From Bryobacterales bacterium (GTDB lineage: Bacteria; Acidobacteriota; Terriglobia; Bryobacterales; UBA6623): 64,000 nucleotides of DNA. The stretch covers positions 36,184 to 100,183 of the forward strand of contig JAPOOG010000040.1 in NCBI GenBank assembly GCA_026713545.1. Direction: 5' to 3'. Positions 1-9,526 of the stretch are shown one piece after another; position 1 is the first letter of the stretch; each line of letters opens with the position of its first letter. Under the pieces are notes generated by a model. That model did not search any database. It had not been told where the DNA came from and saw nothing but the letters and a program-made list of their open reading frames with translations. The translations under genes and the position numbers were made by a program.

Positions 1-1
1 C

Positions 2-1036
2 AAGATGGCTCTGAAGTATCATCCCGATCGCAACCCTGGCAACCCCGAGGCGGAAGAGCAGTTCAAGCTCGCCTCCGAGGCCTACAGCGTCCTCAGCGAT
101 TCCGACAAACGCGGCCGGTACGATCGCTTCGGTCACGACGGGCTGGCCGGAAGCACGGCCGGTTTTGATCCGTCCCAGTTCACCGACTTCTCCGATATCT
201 TGGGCGACCTCTTCGGAATGGGCGACTTCTTCGGCGGTGCGGGCCGACGGACGCGGGCCCGGCGGGGCGCCGACTTGCAGTACGACCTGGAAATAGATTT
301 CGAAGACGCCATCTTCGGCTTCAATACCGAGATTCAGTTTCCTCGCTCACAGCCTTGCGACGACTGCCACGGCACCGGCGTGGCGGGAGGTGCTCAACGG
401 CGGACCTGCAGTCAGTGCGGCGGTCGAGGCCAAGTTCATTACCAGCAGGGATTCTTCTCCGTCGGCAGGACCTGCCCTCGGTGCCGCGGCGAGGGTAGCG
501 TCGTTGACAATCCCTGTGGGGCTTGCGGCGGGAGGAGCCAGGTTCGCAAGCAGCGGAAGCTCAAGGTGAACATTCCGCCGGGCGTCGACGGCGGCCCCCG
601 CCTGCGGCTCAGCGGCGAAGGGGAAGTCGGAGCAAATGGCGGCCCTCCCGGTGATTTGTACGTTCTGCTCCAAGTCAAGGACCACACAATCTTCGAGCGC
701 GACGGCACGGACCTCTACTGTGATGTGCCGGTCAACGTGGCTCAGGCGGCGCTGGGCGACGAGATCGAAGTCCCGACCTTGGAAGGCGCCGAGAAGGTCA
801 AGATCCGTCCCGGCATGCAGAGTGGTTCACGTCTACGGCTGAGAGGCAAAGGCGTGCCGTTCGTCAACAGCGGCCGCCGCGGCGACCTCATTGTTCAGGT
901 CGTCGTTACGACGCCGACGAAGCTCACTCAGGAGCAACGCCGGATGTTCGAAAAACTGAGGGACATCCTTCCCATCGACAATCAGCCCTCGGAAAAAGGC
1001 ATTTTCGACAAGGTCAAGGACTACCTCACCCAATGA
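2..1036 (+). CDS. dnaJ: Chaperone DnaJ, 5' end outside the window
   Basis: DnaJ is the J-domain co-chaperone that delivers unfolded clients to DnaK and stimulates its ATPase. The frame is open to the window edge and the first visible residues (K-M-A-L-K-Y-H-P-D) are helix II of the J domain. The HPD motif is present but roughly the first 25 residues lie upstream, so the ATG at 5 is internal. A G/F-rich stretch follows, then four zinc-finger repeats ([32 protein letters not shown]; the last lacks the final glycine of CxxCxGxG), then the C-terminal substrate-binding beta domains. The gene ends convergently with the sulfatase gene, with a dispersed repeat between them. Confidence 0.95.
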   Translation, partial: KMALKYHPDRNPGNPEAEEQFKLASEAYSVLSDSDKRGRYDRFGHDGLAGSTAGFDPSQFTDFSDILGDLFGMGDFFGGAGRRTRARRGADLQYDLEIDFEDAIFGFNTEIQFPRSQPCDDCHGTGVAGGAQRRTCSQCGGRGQVHYQQGFFSVGRTCPRCRGEGSVVDNPCGACGGRSQVRKQRKLKVNIPPGVDGGPRLRLSGEGEVGANGGPPGDLYVLLQVKDHTIFERDGTDLYCDVPVNVAQAALGDEIEVPTLEGAEKVKIRPGMQSGSRLRLRGKGVPFVNSGRRGDLIVQVVVTTPTKLTQEQRRMFEKLRDILPIDNQPSEKGIFDKVKDYLTQ

Positions 1037-1052
1037 CCTGAAATGTCCTCCT

Positions 1053-1114
1053 GATCAAGCGGCGTTGACATCGGCCCGGATGTTTCCCGCTTGTATGATC
1101 CGCACACGGGCACG
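1053..1114. repeat. Palindromic dispersed repeat, copy 1
   Basis: This ~62-bp block in the gap between the convergent ends of dnaJ and the sulfatase gene matches 48132-48194 at roughly four fifths of positions by eye. Both begin GATCAAGCGGC and end GATCCGCACACGGGCA. It folds as a nested stem: CAAGCGG pairs with CCGCTTG, and an inner ACATC pairs with GATGT. Both copies lie between convergent gene ends, as REP-like elements or bidirectional terminators often do. Confidence 0.6.
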
Positions 1115-1154
1115 GGCGGAGGGGAAAATAGCCGGATAGCAGCCCCGCGAACAG

Positions 1155-2579
1155 TTAGGCGGGGTCCGTCCAAGGCGACTCTCTGTCCCAGCCCTCGAGG
1201 TGTTCCCTCCAGATTCGCAGGCGCTCGCGCATGGCTTCGAGTTCCCTGTCGCCACTGCGGACCAGATTCACAAGCTCGTCAGGATCGCCTTCGAGGTCGT
1301 ACAGTTCTTCGAATGCGGGGTCGGTCTCAAGATAGCGCGTGTACTTCCAACGGGCGCCCCGAACAGCCTCGGTTTTCGGGATCGTCCGGTGCTCGAACAA
1401 ATGCTCGTAGAACCACTCCGTCCGCCACTCGGGAGAATGCCCTTGGAGTAGCGGCGCGAGACTCCGGCCCTGCATCGAGACCGGAACGTCGACGCCCGCC
1501 ATCTCCAGGATTGTCGGCGCAATGTCGATATTGAGCGCCGTCTCCGCGCGGCGGGCGCCGGAGGTGTGCTTACGCCTCGGATCCCGGATGATCAACGGCG
1601 TCCGGATCGACTCTTCATGCGTCAGCCACTTGCCGGCCCAGCCCCATTCACCGAGAAAGAAGCCGTTGTCGGCCGTGTAGATCACGACAGTGTTGTCGTC
1701 CCAGCCGCGCTCACGCAACTTGTCCATGATCCGCCCCACCTGGGCATCGACGCCGCTGATCAGCCGATAGTAGCGCTTGACGGACTCCTGGTATCTCTCC
1801 TCCGTCCCGAACCGGCGCTCCCAACGAATGCGCCCCTCGTAGTCACCGCGAAGGAATCCCGGGAGTGCCGCGTGAATATCGGGGTCCGACTTCGCAGCCG
1901 GAGGGATCGTCACGTCTTCATACAAGTGATCGTAGGCAGGATCATTGAGGAAGTACGGCGGCTCGCGATCCTGGACATGAGGGGACTTGAAACTGACCGA
2001 AAGGCAGAACGGCGTCTCATCAGTGCACCCGTCGAGAAAATCGAGCGCCTGGACGCCCATGACCTTGGTGAGATGTACCCGCCGGCCCTCGATCTCTCGG
2101 AAGTACCGGCCTTGCCCGGAAAACCCCTCGAAGAAATCAAAACTCTCTTTAGGAAGCGTACGGCCGACTCCGTATTTCCCGATGAATCCCGTGCGGTATC
2201 CTGCCGCACGAGCGAGCGAAGGATACGACGCAGAGTGCTGCTCGGCCGTCAGCGGCGTGCGAAACCCATGAATGCCGTGGGTTCGAGCGTATTGTCCGGT
2301 GAAAAACGAAGCCCGCGAAACGGCGCAGATCGACGTCGTGACAAAGCTGTTCTCGAACAGCACGCCCTGTTCCGCGAGCCGGTCGACATTGGGTGTCTGG
2401 ACGATCGGGTTGCCGGCGCAGCCAAGAGCATCGGCGCGCTGGTCGTCGGTCAAGAGAAACAGGATGTTCGGCGGACGTTCCGTCTCAACCGAGCAGCCCG
2501 GCGCGGCGAGAGCCGCCGCGGACATGCCGCGAATAAAGTCCCGCCGCGAAGGAGCCGATGCATTGTGTGCTGTATTCAA
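1155..2579 (-). CDS. Tat-exported type I sulfatase
   Basis: Predicted formylglycine-dependent sulfatase hydrolysing sulfate esters, probably of polysaccharides, outside the cytoplasm. The TTG start at 2579 is chosen because AGGA sits six bases upstream and it gives a compact twin-arginine leader (S-R-R-D-F-I-R at residues 11-17, then an Ala-rich stretch). A longer frame upstream looks non-coding. Metal-binding DD is at residues 45-46. The modification motif is C-A-V-S-R at 85-89, with Val where Pro or Ala is usual. A second metal-site DN is at 304-305. Length 474 residues fits the family. The leader ends A-P-G-C, so a lipid anchor is possible. No sulfatase-maturing enzyme is in the window. 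Confidence 0.88.
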   Translation of the reverse strand: MNTAHNASAPSRRDFIRGMSAAALAAPGCSVETERPPNILFLLTDDQRADALGCAGNPIVQTPNVDRLAEQGVLFENSFVTTSICAVSRASFFTGQYARTHGIHGFRTPLTAEQHSASYPSLARAAGYRTGFIGKYGVGRTLPKESFDFFEGFSGQGRYFREIEGRRVHLTKVMGVQALDFLDGCTDETPFCLSVSFKSPHVQDREPPYFLNDPAYDHLYEDVTIPPAAKSDPDIHAALPGFLRGDYEGRIRWERRFGTEERYQESVKRYYRLISGVDAQVGRIMDKLRERGWDDNTVVIYTADNGFFLGEWGWAGKWLTHEESIRTPLIIRDPRRKHTSGARRAETALNIDIAPTILEMAGVDVPVSMQGRSLAPLLQGHSPEWRTEWFYEHLFEHRTIPKTEAVRGARWKYTRYLETDPAFEELYDLEGDPDELVNLVRSGDRELEAMRERLRIWREHLEGWDRESPWTDPA

Positions 2580-2849
2580 GTCAAGTCCTCGGCCGCGGCA
2601 TGGGCAACGAACCGCATGACATCCTGCCCTGCGCGACCAAACAACGGAAGCGGCCGGGCAAGGGTTGTGTGCGAACCTTCGGCGACGCTCTTCATCGTCG
2701 AATGTTTGTCTTCGGCCCTCGCAAGTGACAAGATCCGCCGCATGCTCAAGATAGCAGCCGGCAACAAGTTCACGAGAGAGCACGACCGAGATTCCAGGCG
2801 GACGGTCGCGGCAATCCGTGCTCGATCTTCGATCAGGTCCGGAGTTCGG

Positions 2850-3242
2850 TTACCACTCGTTGTACGGCGTGCCGTCGATAGCGGTCTGGTCCGAGCCGCT
2901 TCTTACGTCAAACAAGCCGGACGCACCGCTGGGACCGGTGTCGGTAATTTCCTCCCAGGTGTCGTTCGCCTGAGTAAACGGGTCGTGCGGGATGGCGCGG
3001 ATATAGCCTTCAGCGACCAACTCTTCAAGCGATTGCGGCGGCGTTTCTTTGTCGTACGTGTACTGGTCGATCAGGTGACGCATCGTCGACAGATTGTGCT
3101 TCAGCACCGCCTCCTTCGAACGAGTGAGGGCGGTGTGGTACATCGGGATCGCGATCGAAATGATCGTCAACAGGATGGCCAATACGACCATCAGTTCGAC
3201 CAGGGTGAAGCCACGCCTCGGAGATCGGCTGTTACCAGTCAC
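2850..3242 (-). CDS. GspG-like type II pseudopilin
   Basis: Small prepilin-like protein of 130 residues. After a short basic leader it has the prepilin peptidase site and hydrophobic helix G-F-T-L-V-E-L-M-V-V-L-A-I-L, with Glu at mature position 5. The C-terminal half contains a D-P-F-type segment typical of GspG. It should be cleaved and N-methylated by PilD and assembled into a periplasmic pseudopilus. Its start overlaps the end of the upstream pseudopilin gene by 11 bases, so the two are probably translationally coupled in an operon with the secretin. No ATPase or inner-membrane platform gene is in the window. Confidence 0.85.
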   Translation of the reverse strand: MTGNSRSPRRGFTLVELMVVLAILLTIISIAIPMYHTALTRSKEAVLKHNLSTMRHLIDQYTYDKETPPQSLEELVAEGYIRAIPHDPFTQANDTWEEITDTGPSGASGLFDVRSGSDQTAIDGTPYNEW

Positions 3243-3924
3243 GATAGTAGGTACCGTCGAGAGCTTGATCCATGCTCTTCGAAAACACGTCGAACACGTT
3301 GTCGCCGCTCCAACTGAATGACTGTGGATCGTCGCCCACCGAACGAATCCCCCAATCAGCCTGGCCGGTCATGGGGTCAACGGGAATCTTGCGGAGAAAA
3401 CGGATGGTTTGCTCGCCTTCTTCGCTGTCACCCAACCTGCCGATACCACCGGCACCGCTGCCCGGGCGGTCCATGAAGCCGCCGCGCGAACTGTCAGATC
3501 TTCTCGATGAACTTCCGAAGGCTCCGCCGCGTCGTTGGCTTCCAAACGCGCCCTCCCGCCTTTGGCCACCGAATGCGCCGCCCGATGGGCCGCCCAGACT
3601 GCCTCTCATGCCCAGGCCCAGGCTTGGCTCCGTTCCCATGCCGCCTTGGACCGCTATGCCTTCCACCAGCATTTCCAGGCTTTCCGGATAGCCGTGGTTG
3701 TCGGGATCAAGCCGGCCGAGCCCGGCCGCATCGGCGGCGTCCTTGAAACGGTCAACGGCCTTGCGGATCTCGCTCAACCGATCGCGCAGCAGGCGTTCCT
3801 TCTCTCGCTGTACCTTGACACGCGCCAAAGGCAGCGCCATCGTGGAGAGAATCATCAAGATCGCGAAGGCTACGATCAACTCCACCAAAGTGAGACCTGA
3901 CCGGCTCCGGATCGAGAAGGCCAT
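3232..3924 (-). CDS. Pseudopilin with Gly/Arg-rich insert
   Basis: Prepilin-like protein of 230 residues. The leader and helix read S-G-L-T-L-V-E-L-I-V-A-F-A-I-L, with Glu at mature position 5. Most of the C-terminal half resembles the neighbouring GspG-like protein, including matching W-G-I-R and D-G-T-Y-Y-R-D-W ends. Between them lies a low-complexity insert (about residues 100-160) built of repeats such as G-G-A-F-G-G-Q-R-R and G-A-F-G-S-Q-R-R, which is unusual for a pseudopilin. It is 34 bases downstream of the secretin gene and overlaps the next pseudopilin gene, indicating one transcription unit. Confidence 0.85.
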   Translation of the reverse strand: MAFSIRSRSGLTLVELIVAFAILMILSTMALPLARVKVQREKERLLRDRLSEIRKAVDRFKDAADAAGLGRLDPDNHGYPESLEMLVEGIAVQGGMGTEPSLGLGMRGSLGGPSGGAFGGQRREGAFGSQRRGGAFGSSSRRSDSSRGGFMDRPGSGAGGIGRLGDSEEGEQTIRFLRKIPVDPMTGQADWGIRSVGDDPQSFSWSGDNVFDVFSKSMDQALDGTYYRDW

Positions 3925-3958
3925 GACTCTTATCTTATGGACCGCTGTCCCTTCCGGC

Positions 3959-6493
3959 CTACTGAACCGTGACTCGGGTTTCAGCAGACTCGATCTGAAG
4001 AGGTCTCAATTCCCCATTGCGCGCTCCCGTCGGAATCACTCGGAGTCGCGCATCGCCGGCGGATACGCCTTCCACAATCAAGGTAATGATCAGACCTTCG
4101 CCGTCAACGCCGCCCGTGCCCGGGAATCGTGAAATGTTGACGGCGGCCTGCCCCACTTCGTTGCGGATGTTCTTCGAAAAGATCAGATCACTTTCATCGC
4201 CTTCGAGGAACGTGCCCTTTGTGATGTCCGCCAGACGCATGACCCGGCCGTCAAATCGGATCCGAAGCGGAACCCCGAACAGTTGCTTCACGTTCCGGAT
4301 AATGACCTCGACCTCGGTTTTCCCTCCGACCGTGACCGTGGGCGCCGCGGGGCGCAGAACGAACCTGGCGCCGTCGCCGACCTGTGGTTCCGCCTGAACG
4401 GATGGCGCTGAAGCCGGCTGCGGCTCGGGTTGCGGCGCAGCCTCCGGTTGGGCGCTGGACGGGGCCTCCGCGGGTTGCTGCGGCGGCTCGGTCGGAGCGG
4501 GTGCGGGCGTCGTGATCGAGGGGGTGGCGTGCGCCTTCTCGTCCGGTCGGGCTTCCGAGACTGCAATCGGTTGGTCCGCAGACTCCGGATCGTGGCCAAC
4601 GCTCCTCAGAGGAGATTCGCGATTCTCTTCCTCTTGGTAGCGGACCCGGAAAATCTGGTCCGTCCCGGAGGCCACCGAACGCAAGTTGGCTCTTTGCACA
4701 TCCGGCATTCTCACGATGTGAGGCACCAGGACGATCAGGATCTCGGTTTCATTCACCTGGACTTGTTCGGTGCTGAACAACCGGCCCACGATCGGGATGT
4801 CCGACAACAGTGGCACTCCGGCGCGCGTAGTGAACGTCTGGGTCTGCATCAATCCGCCAAGCACGCTTGAGTGCCCCTGCTCGATGCGGACGTCGTGCGA
4901 GACAGTCCGCTGCCCGATGACCGGCTGCGAGATGCCGCCGATTTCGAGGAAATCGGCCACGTTCGAGACCTCGACTTCGATGTGCAGCGACACCTCACGG
5001 TCGTTGTGAATCCTCGGTTGAAGATCGAGGTTCACACCAACATCCACATACTGAAACTGTGTGTTGACGAGCGGATTGATTCCGACGCCTCCGATACCCG
5101 GCTGAAAACTGCCGGTGGCGATTGGAATGCGCTGACCGATGCGCAGTTCGGCTTGGAAATTGTCCGCGGCTCGCACTCGCGGCGACTGGAGCAGTCGTGT
5201 GTCCGATCGACTGAGCAGAGCCTCGATCGTGCCGCCGGGCAATGTCGTCGCCCAATCGCGGCTGCTTGCGCCCAGGTCGCTGAGTGGGACTGAGCCCCCT
5301 CCGCCCGCTCCGACACCTTCCCCGGTGTATGTCAGCGGGATGTTGATACCGGGTCTGCCGCCGGAGATGGGAGCGATCCCGAGATCCCGCGTGGAGGACT
5401 CGCTCGTTTCGATCACCAGGACGTCGATGATCACCTCCGGCCGCGCCTTGTCGACATCCGTGATGATCTTCTCGGCCAGAGCAATCCTGTCCGGCGAGCC
5501 GCGGACGACGATTGCATTCTGCGAATTCACCGGGAAGAGCCGCCGCAGTTCCGTAAGGCCGCGGATCGCCTGGACGACCTCCTGCAGTTCCTGGGGCGTG
5601 CCGACATTCGACAAATAGAAGGTCTTGACGATCTCGTCGTCGAATTCCCTTCGTTTGTTCGGGCTGTCGTTGGTTACGAAGATCGCGTTCCTGGTGAGCG
5701 GCTTCCAGAAGGCCTTGGCGAGCAGACTCGTATAGTCCAAAGCTTCGTACAGAGTGACGTTCTTCAAATCGAATGTGATCTTTTCGTCATCGTAGTCGGA
5801 ATCGAAGAGGACGTTGATGCCCGCCAGCTTGCCGATCGTCTCGAATACGACTTTGCTCTCCTGGTCACGGAACGTTAACTCGCCCAACGGACGTGTCGAG
5901 ATCGGTTCGAGTTCCGGGAGTTCTTTGAGCCGTTCCATCCTGCGTTTGCGCTCGGCTCGGTCTCTTTCCAGCGGGGTCTCGATATCGATCTCACCGCTTT
6001 CGCTCTTGCTCTGGCGCTCAATCAGATCGAGGGTCCGTTTCCGCTCCTGATTGGCGATGGTCGATGCCGGATCGATCTCGAGGGCGCGCAGAAATTCATG
6101 GGCGGCTTCCTCGAAATGCCCCTGATCGCGCTGTATTCGGCCGAGCATGACGTGCCTCTGCGCGGCAACGAAACGCATCCGGCGCGAAGCCAATTGGTGA
6201 CGCGGATCCTCGGGATCCTCGGCAAGCGCTTGGTCATAGAGGTCCAGGGCCTGGTCAAAATCCTTGGCCAACTCGGCCCGGCGGGCCTGATTGAAGAGTT
6301 TCTTGGCCTTTCGCGAACCCGCCAAACCGGGTTCGGCAACAGCGAGGAACAGGCAAACCGACAGCAGCGCAACGATCCACCGAACGGAGCCCGCGCCGCC
6401 GCGTCGAGGGCGGGAGCTGCCATCCGTAACTTCCTGAAAACAAGTTGCTGAGGAGATGATCTGGCCAGGAGAGGTCGGCATCACGCAATCCAT
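3959..6493 (-). CDS. Secretin with N-terminal TPRs and C-terminal cohesin-like domain
   Basis: Outer-membrane secretin of the GspD/PilQ superfamily, forming the export channel used with the downstream pseudopilins. ATG 6493 gives an 844-residue protein that leaves 42 bases to the divergent smpB start; ATG 6481 is an alternative. Order of parts: basic leader and signal peptide ending near A-G-S; TPR-like helices; an STN/N0-like domain; N1-type repeats ([14 protein letters not shown]); the secretin beta domain (S-V-L-G-G-L, then [13 protein letters not shown]); a Pro/Ala/Glu-rich linker; and a ~140-residue cohesin-like beta domain at the end. The architecture does not separate type II secretion from type IV pili. 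Confidence 0.88.
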   Translation of the reverse strand: MDCVMPTSPGQIISSATCFQEVTDGSSRPRRGGAGSVRWIVALLSVCLFLAVAEPGLAGSRKAKKLFNQARRAELAKDFDQALDLYDQALAEDPEDPRHQLASRRMRFVAAQRHVMLGRIQRDQGHFEEAAHEFLRALEIDPASTIANQERKRTLDLIERQSKSESGEIDIETPLERDRAERKRRMERLKELPELEPISTRPLGELTFRDQESKVVFETIGKLAGINVLFDSDYDDEKITFDLKNVTLYEALDYTSLLAKAFWKPLTRNAIFVTNDSPNKRREFDDEIVKTFYLSNVGTPQELQEVVQAIRGLTELRRLFPVNSQNAIVVRGSPDRIALAEKIITDVDKARPEVIIDVLVIETSESSTRDLGIAPISGGRPGINIPLTYTGEGVGAGGGGSVPLSDLGASSRDWATTLPGGTIEALLSRSDTRLLQSPRVRAADNFQAELRIGQRIPIATGSFQPGIGGVGINPLVNTQFQYVDVGVNLDLQPRIHNDREVSLHIEVEVSNVADFLEIGGISQPVIGQRTVSHDVRIEQGHSSVLGGLMQTQTFTTRAGVPLLSDIPIVGRLFSTEQVQVNETEILIVLVPHIVRMPDVQRANLRSVASGTDQIFRVRYQEEENRESPLRSVGHDPESADQPIAVSEARPDEKAHATPSITTPAPAPTEPPQQPAEAPSSAQPEAAPQPEPQPASAPSVQAEPQVGDGARFVLRPAAPTVTVGGKTEVEVIIRNVKQLFGVPLRIRFDGRVMRLADITKGTFLEGDESDLIFSKNIRNEVGQAAVNISRFPGTGGVDGEGLIITLIVEGVSAGDARLRVIPTGARNGELRPLQIESAETRVTVQ

Positions 6494-6535
6494 CCTGTTA
6501 ACTTGACGAGTGGGCGCCGTCGAACGTGGAGCCAA

Positions 6536-7003
6536 ATGAGCGAGCCGAACGACATAAAGATCCTCACGAACAACCGCCGGGCCAGGTATCTGTACCACCT
6601 TTCCGACTACCTGGAAACCGGCATGGTGCTGACGGGCAGTGAGGTGAAGTCCGCGCGTGAGGGTAAGATTCAGCTTTCTGACGCCTATGGGACACTCCGC
6701 GGCCGGGAACTATGGCTCGTCAACGCCCATATCAGCCCGTACGGGCCGGCCAATCGCGAGAATCACGATCCCGTCCGTCCGAGGAAGCTCCTCGCCCACC
6801 GCCCGGAGATCGACAGGCTCGGGGCCAAGACACGCGAGAAAGGATTGACCCTGATTCCCACGAGAATCTATCTCAAGAAAGGTCGAGTAAAGTGTGAACT
6901 TGCCCTTGCCAAGGGAAAGAAACTACACGACAAGCGCGATGCAGAACGTAAGCGCGAGTCGGAGAAAGAGGCTCGTTCGGCGATCCGTGGCCACCTCGGC
7001 TAG
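6536..7003 (+). CDS. smpB: SsrA-binding protein SmpB
   Basis: SmpB binds the tRNA-like part of tmRNA and brings it to stalled ribosomes for trans-translation. The protein is 155 residues, the normal size, and opens with the typical [10 protein letters not shown] segment, followed by [13 protein letters not shown] and the [10 protein letters not shown] segment. The C-terminal tail is basic and Lys/Arg-rich, as expected for the part that enters the decoding centre. The ATG at 6536 is preceded by GGAG and matches the family start; an upstream in-frame ATG at 6503 gives a non-conserved extension. No tmRNA gene was found next to it. Confidence 0.97.
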   Translation: MSEPNDIKILTNNRRARYLYHLSDYLETGMVLTGSEVKSAREGKIQLSDAYGTLRGRELWLVNAHISPYGPANRENHDPVRPRKLLAHRPEIDRLGAKTREKGLTLIPTRIYLKKGRVKCELALAKGKKLHDKRDAERKRESEKEARSAIRGHLG

Positions 7004-7026
7004 CAAATCTTCCGACAAGTCCCTGG

Positions 7027-7060
7027 TATGCGGGTACGAAGGAAAAATCCTGCCCGCATA
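7027..7060. terminator. Inverted repeat between convergent genes, terminator-like
   Basis: TATGCGGG at 7027-7034 pairs perfectly with CCCGCATA at 7053-7060, and AGGA/TCCT form an inner stem around AAAA. It lies between the 3' ends of smpB and the DUF4870 gene. There is no clear U-tract, so rho-independent termination is only probable. Confidence 0.4.
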
Positions 7061-7091
7061 CAGTCCATGGTGAACCTCTATCGCCCGCTGC

Positions 7092-7532
7092 TTATTGCAG
7101 GAACTTGATGCTGAAGGGATAACGATAGTGTTCGCCCCGGCTCGCGGCCGAGCAAGCCATGATGATGAGGATCAAGTCCACGATCCCCAGGATGGCCAGC
7201 AGAAACAGGCCGATGTAAACCAGCACCAGGAACACCGATGCCATCAGGGCTATGGTGAATGTGATCTGAAAGTTCAGGGCTTCCCGACCCTGATCCTCGA
7301 TGAACGGATGCTCCTCCTTCTTGAACAGCCAGATCAAGAGCGGTCCGACGACGTTGCCGGGTGGAACAATCAAGCCCAACAATCCGAACAGATGGCAAAG
7401 CACCGCCAGGTTGCGAGCATTTTTGTCATGATCGGCCTGCGAGGCCGCAGTTGGGTCGGTGGCTTTCGGTTCGACTTCCAATTCCCGCTCCAGGATGCTG
7501 CTCCCATGATTCAGACAGCTACGGCGAAGCAT
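7092..7532 (-). CDS. DUF4870 family membrane protein
   Basis: Small inner-membrane protein of unknown function. Family features are clear: D-K-N-A-R-N-L-A-V-L-C-H-L-F, then P-P-G-N-V-V-G-P-L-L-I-W-L, then Q-G-R-E-A-L-N-F-Q-I, two long hydrophobic segments near the C terminus and the closing G-E-H-Y-R-Y-P motif. The ATG at 7532 has no good ribosome-binding site. A TTG at 7481 with GGAG six bases upstream would give 129 residues starting just before the conserved part and may be the true start. The gene stands alone, converging on smpB. Confidence 0.85.
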   Translation of the reverse strand: MLRRSCLNHGSSILERELEVEPKATDPTAASQADHDKNARNLAVLCHLFGLLGLIVPPGNVVGPLLIWLFKKEEHPFIEDQGREALNFQITFTIALMASVFLVLVYIGLFLLAILGIVDLILIIMACSAASRGEHYRYPFSIKFLQ

Positions 7533-7719
7533 CTACATCATCGCACAGCGCCGGAAAGCCGCCCGGCGCTGAAGTGGCAGGGTCGTGATTGACGATTCGA
7601 GACAGCCTGCTGCGCCGTTTACTCGGCTGGCCTGTCTTGCGTTACTCGCAAAGGGGCGAAACACGGCACAACTTGCCAAAAAATCCGGATTAGGTCTCTA
7701 GGAACGTACAACGTAGTTG

Positions 7720-9501
7720 CTAATTCACCCGGTTCCAGGGAAAAGCCAGGTCCGGCTGATGAGTGAACCGGCGCATCCCGATCCGCATCTCCACACCGGA
7801 GCCGGCCTTGAGTTGAACCGTGAAGTCGCGGCCGTCCACGGTCTCCGCTTTGCCGGCTATTTCGACAGTCTCGAAATGATGCTCTCCATAAGCGCCTGCC
7901 TGGACGGTGATCGACCGCGCTTCTATCGGGTTGGTATTGACGAGTGTCAACGTGATGCCGTCCGTATCGATTCTGCTGACCAGCGCGCCGACGTCCTCGG
8001 TGAGTCCTGCGCGGCGTTTGACCGGATCGAAGTAACGGACGCGGCTGTGCAGCACGTTGCCCGCGGTGCCGGGCGAGTTGCCCCCCAAGGTTAGATTGAC
8101 GAGAGCTGACGTTGCCGCCGGGTTGTAGCGCTGCGACGAGTCGGACCCGCGTTGGTCAGGACTGGTGGGATCCTCGCGCAGACCCTTGACCTTGCGGCGC
8201 ACCGTCTGCAGTTCCGCCTGCAGCGCCTTGAGCGGGTAACCGGGGTTTCTGCCATCGATGTAGGCGATCCAGGGGTCGTCTTTGATGCGCTCCTTGTCCT
8301 TGGGATCCATCGACCACAGATAGATATCCCGTTGGACGTTGAAATGCTGATTGGGAGTGTAGCCGTACCAGCCGTCGTCGCCGTGCTTGTTCGGCAGCAG
8401 GATGCGGCCGTTCTCAACCTTTTTGACGGCGTACAGGTTGTTGACTTGCTGCCGCAGCGGTTCGACGAAACTCTGGTCGGCGGTGAGCATCAACGCCTCG
8501 CCGAGCGCGATGCGCGGTCCGCGAATATAGTAGTTGCGGCTAGCGGTTTGCGGCCAGAAGTTCCAGCCGAAGGTCCCGCCGTACCACTTGCCGTCCCACT
8601 CCCCACCGATCTTGCCATTGAGTCCGATGTTGGTCGGGATATTACCGTCGTTCTCGAGAATGCGGTCGCGCCAGGCTGAAACATACTCCAGAAGCCACTT
8701 CTTGTATTTCTCTTCGCCGGTCAACATGTAGGCGTTCATGCCGAGCGTCGCCGCGCAGAGATTCAGCGGATGGTCGCCGCGAATGTTGGCCGCGGTCGCG
8801 TAATTGTCCATACGCTCGGGCTGACCTTCAACCGGCAGACCGCCCCAGTCCATCTGGCTCGCATCGCTGATCTTCGAACCACGGCTGCCGTTGTGCAGGC
8901 TGCGAATGATCTTGTGCTCCGGATCGTAGTTGTTCGCGAAATCATCTTCACCGTTGTAGAAACCGGCGAAGCGCTTCAGGCGCTTCAAATAGAGCGGATC
9001 GTCCGGCTTGCCCAGTGCGTACAAATAGAAGGCCGCCAGTCCTTCGCCGTTGTGCTCCCAATCGAAGGCCGTGATGAACTCGCGCCAGTACATGCCGTGC
9101 TCGGCCATCTCGATGCCGGGCGCTTTCGCTTCGGTGTATTGCAGGATGTGCCCTTCCCAAGCTCGCTTGTAGAGCTTGAGCACCGACTCGGGCGCACCCA
9201 AGGCATAGAGCAAGGTCCAGTTGTTGAAGTTCTCCATGGCGTCGTCGGGGCCGTCGAGTCCACCCCACCGCTCGACACATTGCAAGTATCCGCGATCGTC
9301 GAGATAGCGATCGAAGAACTCCTTTACGCCATCGGCGCCTTCTTTGAGCAACTTGTGTTCGGCCAGCGCCCATGCGGGCGGCGCCATGGGTGTATCGACG
9401 ACGACCGTCTTGGCGCCGGCTGGTTCGGAAAACGATGCGAGCGAAAGAGATAGCAAAAGAGACAGCGAAAAAAGTTTCATTCCGATACGAAGGCCTGACA
9501 T
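7720..9501 (-). CDS. Large secreted protein of unknown function
   Basis: I do not recognise a characterised family. The 593-residue protein starts M-S-G-L-R-I-G-M-K-L-F followed by a Leu/Ser-rich signal peptide ending near A-G-A. It has many aromatic residues and evenly spaced helical segments (for example W-A-L-A-E-H-K-L-L, W-T-L-L-Y-A-L-G, Y-K-K-W-L-L-E-Y-V), as in alpha/alpha-toroid glycan-active enzymes, and a beta-rich C-terminal ~130 residues. A role in carbohydrate processing is inference. ATG 9501 is chosen over TTG 9510 because GGAG lies ten bases upstream. It starts 25 bases after the helicase gene on the same strand and could be co-transcribed. Confidence 0.75.
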   Translation of the reverse strand: MSGLRIGMKLFSLSLLLSLSLASFSEPAGAKTVVVDTPMAPPAWALAEHKLLKEGADGVKEFFDRYLDDRGYLQCVERWGGLDGPDDAMENFNNWTLLYALGAPESVLKLYKRAWEGHILQYTEAKAPGIEMAEHGMYWREFITAFDWEHNGEGLAAFYLYALGKPDDPLYLKRLKRFAGFYNGEDDFANNYDPEHKIIRSLHNGSRGSKISDASQMDWGGLPVEGQPERMDNYATAANIRGDHPLNLCAATLGMNAYMLTGEEKYKKWLLEYVSAWRDRILENDGNIPTNIGLNGKIGGEWDGKWYGGTFGWNFWPQTASRNYYIRGPRIALGEALMLTADQSFVEPLRQQVNNLYAVKKVENGRILLPNKHGDDGWYGYTPNQHFNVQRDIYLWSMDPKDKERIKDDPWIAYIDGRNPGYPLKALQAELQTVRRKVKGLREDPTSPDQRGSDSSQRYNPAATSALVNLTLGGNSPGTAGNVLHSRVRYFDPVKRRAGLTEDVGALVSRIDTDGITLTLVNTNPIEARSITVQAGAYGEHHFETVEIAGKAETVDGRDFTVQLKAGSGVEMRIGMRRFTHQPDLAFPWNRVN

Positions 9502-9526
9502 TTCGTTCAAACTCCTGCGTAGGTCA

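Noticed and set aside
2..1036. dnaJ truncated by mutation
   Set aside because: The frame runs off the window edge; the missing J-domain start is a window effect.
1566..3317. 583-codon plus-strand open frame over the sulfatase and pseudopilin genes
   Set aside because: It lies antisense to well-supported genes, is Arg/Pro/Ala-rich without motifs, and is explained by GC-rich codon bias.
7004..7091. tmRNA gene next to smpB
   Set aside because: Only a simple hairpin is present; no tRNA-like ends or tag-coding segment.
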